NCBI GenBank assembly: GCA_937975715.1
Contig: CALJUA010000036.1
Coordinates: 1-8,760 of the forward strand
DNA length: 8,760 bases
Reading direction: 5' to 3'
Source: an uncultured Candidatus Planktophila sp.
GTDB lineage: Bacteria > Actinomycetota > Actinomycetes > Nanopelagicales > Nanopelagicaceae
Part shown: positions 5,794 through 8,760 of the stretch, piece by piece
Layout of the letters: each line of letters opens with the position of its first letter
Numbering within the stretch: position 1 is the first letter of the stretch
Position numbers and translations under genes: made by a program
Notes under the pieces: generated by a model
Databases searched by the model: none
The model's input: only the letters and a program-made list of their open reading frames with translations
What the model was told of the DNA's origin: nothing

Positions 5794-6432
5794 CTACATC
5801 CAACCAGCTTTCTTCAACGCTGATTGGAGCGAGATATACCAAGCGTAGGTAGTGTAGGAAGCACCAGTAACACCGGTGATATTTGAAGATTGTGCTGCCA
5901 ATGTTTTCTGGCGCATCACTGGAATGGCCATATCGGTGTATCGCTGATCGCGACCACTCGGTGCTTGAAGCGCAACTGCATCGGTGATCTTTCCATTGTT
6001 AATGGTGATCTGCACCTGCACTGTGCCGTAACGCATCGTGCATCCGTCGCCCACAAAGGTGCCGCTCTGCGCTTTGCCACTTGTAGTTGTGGAAGTTGCT
6101 TTCGGAGTTGGAGTAGCAGTCGGTGTTGCGCTCTTGGTCGCAGCGACTGTTGCCTCTGCCGTCGGTGTTGCACTCTTGGTCGCAGTGGCCGTTGTGTTCT
6201 TCGTGCTTGTTGCAGCGGTTGTCTTGGTAGCACTCGCAGCCTTAGTCGCAGCAGGAGTTGGATCCTGTGTCGCTGCAGGCACCGCGGTATCTGTCGTCGC
6301 ACTTGCCACCGGTGCCAAATCAAGCCCTGTCCCGAGAGCTGACTCTGATGACGATAGCTGTGGAGGAGTAATAGCAAAGACGGCGCCCAAGCTACCGACT
6401 GTGCCACCTGCGATTAATAGTGCCCGTTTCAT
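5794..6432 (-). CDS. Exported FMN-binding domain protein with long Ala/Thr linker
   Basis: The 212 residues fall into three parts. Residues 1-22 (MKRALLIAGGTVGSLGAVFA) form a signal peptide or anchor. Residues of about 45-120 form a low-complexity linker of Ala, Thr, Pro and Lys. Residues of about 122-212 are an FMN-binding domain as in NqrC and RnfG, beginning GTFVGDG and ending in ITGVTGASYTT (about 184-195). The family's flavinylation motif is [S/T]GA[T/S]; here it reads TGAS, making Ser192 the likely covalent FMN site. The domain should sit outside the membrane at the end of a flexible tether, taking electrons from the flavocytochrome encoded upstream. The ApbE gene that would load it with FMN follows after three bases. 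The start is set by AAGGAG eleven bases upstream. The linker gene sequence contains a 42-base periodic repeat. The domain call is firm; its redox partner outside the cell is unknown. Confidence 0.88.
   Translation of the reverse strand: MKRALLIAGGTVGSLGAVFAITPPQLSSSESALGTGLDLAPVASATTDTAVPAATQDPTPAATKAASATKTTAATSTKNTTATATKSATPTAEATVAATKSATPTATPTPKATSTTTSGKAQSGTFVGDGCTMRYGTVQVQITINNGKITDAVALQAPSGRDQRYTDMAIPVMRQKTLAAQSSNITGVTGASYTTYAWYISLQSALKKAGWM
6119..6185 (-). repeat. Imperfect direct repeat in the linker of the FMN-binding protein
   Basis: Two 25-base copies (6119-6143 and 6161-6185) differ at one base and are spaced 42 bases apart, an exact 14-codon period. They encode two ATKSATPT units of the linker. 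This is the kind of repeat that lets linker length change by slippage or unequal recombination without breaking the frame. Confidence 0.75.
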
Positions 6433-6443
6433 ATCCGTACTAT

Positions 6444-6449
6444 CTCCTT
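6444..6449 (-). promoter_or_regulatory. Ribosome binding site of the FMN-binding protein gene
   Basis: AAGGAG on the minus strand lies eleven bases before the ATG at 6432. It is the best Shine-Dalgarno match in the window and decides this start. It lies in the 66-base gap after the flavocytochrome gene, so the FMN-binding protein has its own strong initiation signal instead of relying on coupling. Confidence 0.7.
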
Positions 6450-6498
6450 ACAACCTGTGAGAAAACTGAGTTACTTACCTGCTGACCTTGCGAATTTG

Positions 6499-7860
6499 TT
6501 AGCCACCATTGACTGGATGAAAGGCAAAGTCCTCATCATGGAAGCGATTCTTCGGAACCCCAAGGTCTTCCGCAGCCTTACGAACAGTCTCTACCAGCGC
6601 CTCTGGCCCACAGACATAGAAATCACTATCGGCAGCACGCGGTGCGTAGGACTTAATGAATTCAGCATCCATCGGATAATCCTTGCGCGACCCAGCTAGG
6701 TAATGAACCCTGATCGCGCCATTGCTATTGGCAACCATGTAATCAAGTTCATCTTTAAGAATCAAATCTTCTTTTCTCGATACGCGATAAAAGACATCCA
6801 TCTGCACACCATTTTTAAACTCTTCCATCAGTGCGCGAATTGGCGTGATTCCTACTCCGCCGCCAACCATCACAAGGTGTGGTTGCGTTGCACGTCCAGC
6901 GGTAAAAGCACCATAGGGACCTTCCACAAAGACGCGCGTGCCTGGCTTGATATGACGCGTTGCTCGTGAGTGATCACCGAGATCTTTAATCGTGATGCGC
7001 AAAAACTTATCGGTCGGCGCCGCCGATAATGAATATGGATGAGACATCAAGAAATGTCCACGCGTTAAAAAGCGCCACCCAAAGAACTGTCCACCTTCTG
7101 CCTGCAATAACTTCACATTGCGACCACGCATAATGACAGAGATCAACCCAGGTGCTTCCACAATTACTTGTTCCACCACCAAGCCCACGCGCAGCGAGCG
7201 CAGCAAAGGAATTCCAAAACGATAGATAATCACAGCTGCCGCCATCAAGACATACAGCGAAGTCCAATAGAGACGATTGAGTGGATGTCCCACAAACATC
7301 TGACCGCTGAGCACCTGATGCATAAAGGATGCTGCAATCGCAACATAGGTATAGATATGGATAATCCACCAAGTCTCATAACTCATCTTGGCTCGCGCCT
7401 TCTTATACGAGGTCACACCAGCGAGCATCATCAAGATAAAGCCAGCAAGTGCCGGCCACATCCATGGGAAGTTGGTAAGGAGGTTCCAGAGCTCTTCATA
7501 GAGCGGAATCTGATCTTGACCGGCAAAGGCGATGGCGACGAAGAAGAAGTGAATCAGAATTAAGTAGAGCGACCAGGGACCCAACTTGCGGTGCCATGCC
7601 ACCAGGCGGTCATGGCCCACACCTTTCTCCACTGCTGGAATACGCGCCACAAAGAAGATTCCGATAATCGCAAAGTAGCTACCAGTCAGCGCAGCAAGGC
7701 GCGATAGCGAGGCAATTACCGCGTAGACCGAGTTGATATCACTGGCGCGCATCGTCGTCGCCTGCAGAGCCAAGGTCAATCCCAGACCAATACCCAATAA
7801 CCAGGCAGCCCAATCGACCCCTGCGGTGGAGTGCTTCTTAAATGTCGCTCCTGATTTCAT
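6499..7860 (-). CDS. Ferric reductase-like transmembrane flavocytochrome (NAD(P)H/FAD oxidoreductase)
   Basis: This 453-residue protein joins a membrane cytochrome domain to a soluble flavin reductase domain. About six hydrophobic helices span residues 17-220. Four histidines, His90 (AWHRKLG) and His104 (LILIHFFF) on one helix pair and His168 (WWIIHIYTY) and His181 (SFMHQ), have the spacing of bis-histidine ligands for two stacked haems. The soluble part has HPYSLS (274-279) for FAD, VEGPYGAFT (312-320), GGGVGITP (333-340) for NAD(P)H, and YVCGPEALV nearer the C-terminus, ending with FHDEDF, as in ferredoxin reductases. Electrons should flow from cytoplasmic NAD(P)H to FAD and across the membrane through the haems. 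The neighbouring exported FMN-binding protein is the likely acceptor, with ferric iron or another oxidant further on. It starts 63 bases after rfbC, so it may have its own promoter, though none is clear. NADPH oxidase-type oxygen reduction is an alternative. Confidence 0.9.
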   Translation of the reverse strand: MKSGATFKKHSTAGVDWAAWLLGIGLGLTLALQATTMRASDINSVYAVIASLSRLAALTGSYFAIIGIFFVARIPAVEKGVGHDRLVAWHRKLGPWSLYLILIHFFFVAIAFAGQDQIPLYEELWNLLTNFPWMWPALAGFILMMLAGVTSYKKARAKMSYETWWIIHIYTYVAIAASFMHQVLSGQMFVGHPLNRLYWTSLYVLMAAAVIIYRFGIPLLRSLRVGLVVEQVIVEAPGLISVIMRGRNVKLLQAEGGQFFGWRFLTRGHFLMSHPYSLSAAPTDKFLRITIKDLGDHSRATRHIKPGTRVFVEGPYGAFTAGRATQPHLVMVGGGVGITPIRALMEEFKNGVQMDVFYRVSRKEDLILKDELDYMVANSNGAIRVHYLAGSRKDYPMDAEFIKSYAPRAADSDFYVCGPEALVETVRKAAEDLGVPKNRFHDEDFAFHPVNGG

Positions 7861-7923
7861 GGCTTAAGTCTCGCGCCTCTACCTGAGAATTGGCTGGATG
7901 GTTGATGAGGAAGACGCAGGAAC

Positions 7924-8490
7924 TTAGCCCTTGAAAACTGGAAGCTGACCCGACTGAGCTGCCTGCGCCAGAGTCGGTGCCTTCATATCGCGGTCAGAGA
8001 GAAGATATCTCTCCATCATCTCTGGTGACCAACCTAAGCCAAGTACTGGGTCAAGAGGAGAAATGGTTTTTTCCATCTCTGGGTCATATTCGCTTGAGGT
8101 CAAGTACACAACTGACGCGACATCGCTGACAACCACGAAGCTGTGACCCACACCTGTTGGGACAAATAAAACATCACCCGATTCATGAGTTAGAGACACG
8201 TTTTCAACTTTCAAATAAGTTGGAGAACCAATGCGGAGATCCACAATCACATCGAAAATATCCCCGTATGCACTTGTGACCAACTTATGTTGACCTCTTT
8301 TTGCAATCGAGTAGTGAACTCCACGCAATACATTCTTTTCAGATACTGAATGATTTGCTTGAGCGATTTCAAAATTAACTTCTGAAGAGTCGAAGAGTGA
8401 CTTCTTGTACCACTCGCGAAACATGCCACGAGCATCTCCATGAACTTGGTGTTCAGAGACAAACGCACCTTGAATTCCTAGTTCACGCAC
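7924..8490 (-). CDS. rfbC: dTDP-4-dehydrorhamnose 3,5-epimerase
   Basis: This 188-residue cupin-fold enzyme is of normal length for RmlC (about 180-200). It converts dTDP-4-dehydro-6-deoxy-glucose to dTDP-4-dehydro-rhamnose, the third step of dTDP-L-rhamnose synthesis in the cytoplasm. Motifs seen are DARGMFREWY (19-28), NVLRGVHYS (53-61) with catalytic His59, HKLVTSAYGDIFDVIVDLR (68-86), the cupin motif VPTGVGHSFVV (110-120), and a Tyr-rich segment VVYLTSSEYDP (127-137) where the partner tyrosine is expected, then DPVLGLGW. The start is GTG at 8490, directly after the TAA of rfbD (TAAGTG), with a GAGAGAG ribosome binding site inside the end of rfbD, so the two are translationally coupled. 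VLRGVHYS in place of the usual LRGLHYQ places it in a slightly divergent branch; a related 3- or 5-epimerase for another dTDP-sugar cannot be excluded. Confidence 0.9.
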   Translation of the reverse strand: MRELGIQGAFVSEHQVHGDARGMFREWYKKSLFDSSEVNFEIAQANHSVSEKNVLRGVHYSIAKRGQHKLVTSAYGDIFDVIVDLRIGSPTYLKVENVSLTHESGDVLFVPTGVGHSFVVVSDVASVVYLTSSEYDPEMEKTISPLDPVLGLGWSPEMMERYLLSDRDMKAPTLAQAAQSGQLPVFKG

Positions 8491-8760
8491 TTAGTTCTTC
8501 TCTCTCTCAATTTTCGCAATAATATCCGGGAGTTCCGCGATCAAACGCTTTTCCCAGCTGCTGATTTGAGAAAGTCCACTATCAGCCCATTTCGAAAGAT
8601 CTAAAGGCGAGTAAGCAGGTCTCTTTAACTCGCTAGATTCGGTTTTACGTGAAGAAACTAATGATTCATTTGAGCCGGTGCGCTGATAAATCTTTTGGGC
8701 GAATTGGAACCAACTTGTCACCCCAGAATTTGAATAGTTATAAATTCCTGGTTTCGGCTT
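8491..8760 (-). CDS. rfbD: dTDP-4-dehydrorhamnose reductase, C-terminal part (runs off right edge)
   Basis: Only the last 89 residues are in the window; the frame is open to the right edge, where it reads KPKPGIYNYSNSGVTSWFQF. That matches the RmlD C-terminal region (GxYHxSNSGxTSWxEFA), followed by ELKRPAYSPLDLSKW, the RPxYSxLDxSK motif that closes the substrate pocket, and the final helix. RmlD reduces dTDP-4-dehydro-rhamnose to dTDP-L-rhamnose with NAD(P)H, the last step of the pathway, so the product serves cell-wall or surface glycan synthesis. A GTG at 8721 could be mistaken for a start but lies inside the conserved region. The gene ends one base before the GTG of rfbC. The N-terminal Rossmann fold and catalytic YxxxK lie outside the window, so intactness cannot be judged. 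Confidence 0.88.
   Translation of the reverse strand, partial: KPKPGIYNYSNSGVTSWFQFAQKIYQRTGSNESLVSSRKTESSELKRPAYSPLDLSKWADSGLSQISSWEKRLIAELPDIIAKIEREKN

Noticed and set aside
5481..5852. 123-residue plus-strand Arg/Pro-rich frame
   Set aside because: It is antisense to apbE, with no recognisable domain or ribosome binding site.
6119..6185. CRISPR-like repeats
   Set aside because: There are only two copies, in frame inside a coding linker, without spacers.
6038..6460. 140-residue plus-strand frame rich in Val and Ala that looks like a multi-helix membrane protein
   Set aside because: It is the antisense shadow of the Ala/Thr/Lys linker of the FMN-binding protein; the hydrophobic look comes from complementary GCN/ACN codons, and the minus-strand gene has a strong ribosome binding site and domain match.
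8491..8721. 76-residue gene starting at GTG 8721
   Set aside because: The rfbD frame is open and conserved upstream of this GTG to the window edge, so it is the end of a longer gene.

Overview
The window looks like a piece of a compact actinobacterial chromosome of about 50% GC. Supporting signs are start/stop overlaps (TAATG, TAAGTG), very short intergenic gaps, a TAnnnT -10 box placed for a leaderless mRNA, and protein families that recall freshwater, streamlined Actinobacteria such as Nanopelagicales. The taxonomic guess is an inference from these features only. Every gene is on the minus strand except one aldo/keto reductase.

Region 1 (1-2732, minus). A tightly packed operon reads, in transcription order: PfkB fructokinase-like kinase (2732-1824), aldose 1-epimerase-like mutarotase (1815-1036), a photolyase/cryptochrome remnant (1036-459), and the N-terminal third of a class-III aminotransferase that leaves the window (445-1). 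The photolyase is not an intact gene. Its start (TAATG with the epimerase stop) and its C-terminal end are kept, but at least four internal deletions have removed roughly two thirds of it.

Region 2 (2733-4983). This is an accessory stretch with strongly uneven composition. A short intergenic region with two hairpins is followed by an AT-rich DUF3800 gene (minus). Next is a GC-rich patch (61-68% GC) holding the promoter and first third of an aldo/keto reductase (plus), whose remainder is near 50% GC. A terminator-like hairpin and an AT-rich gene for an 83-residue membrane protein follow. A nearly identical hairpin sits, in inverted orientation, at each outer end of the DUF3800/reductase pair.

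Region 3 (4984-7860, minus). A three-gene redox module reads: membrane ferric-reductase-like flavocytochrome (7860-6499), exported FMN-binding protein with a long Ala/Thr linker (6432-5794), and ApbE FAD:protein FMN transferase (5790-4984). The likely scheme is that ApbE attaches FMN covalently to the FMN-binding protein, and the flavocytochrome moves electrons from NAD(P)H through FAD and two haems to that flavoprotein outside the membrane. The FMN-binding and ApbE genes share one reading frame, separated only by TAG-CCC.

Region 4 (7924-8760, minus). rfbC (dTDP-4-dehydrorhamnose 3,5-epimerase) and the C-terminal end of rfbD (dTDP-4-dehydrorhamnose reductase) form the downstream end of a dTDP-L-rhamnose operon entering from beyond the right edge.

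No tRNA, rRNA, CRISPR array or insertion sequence was recognised.
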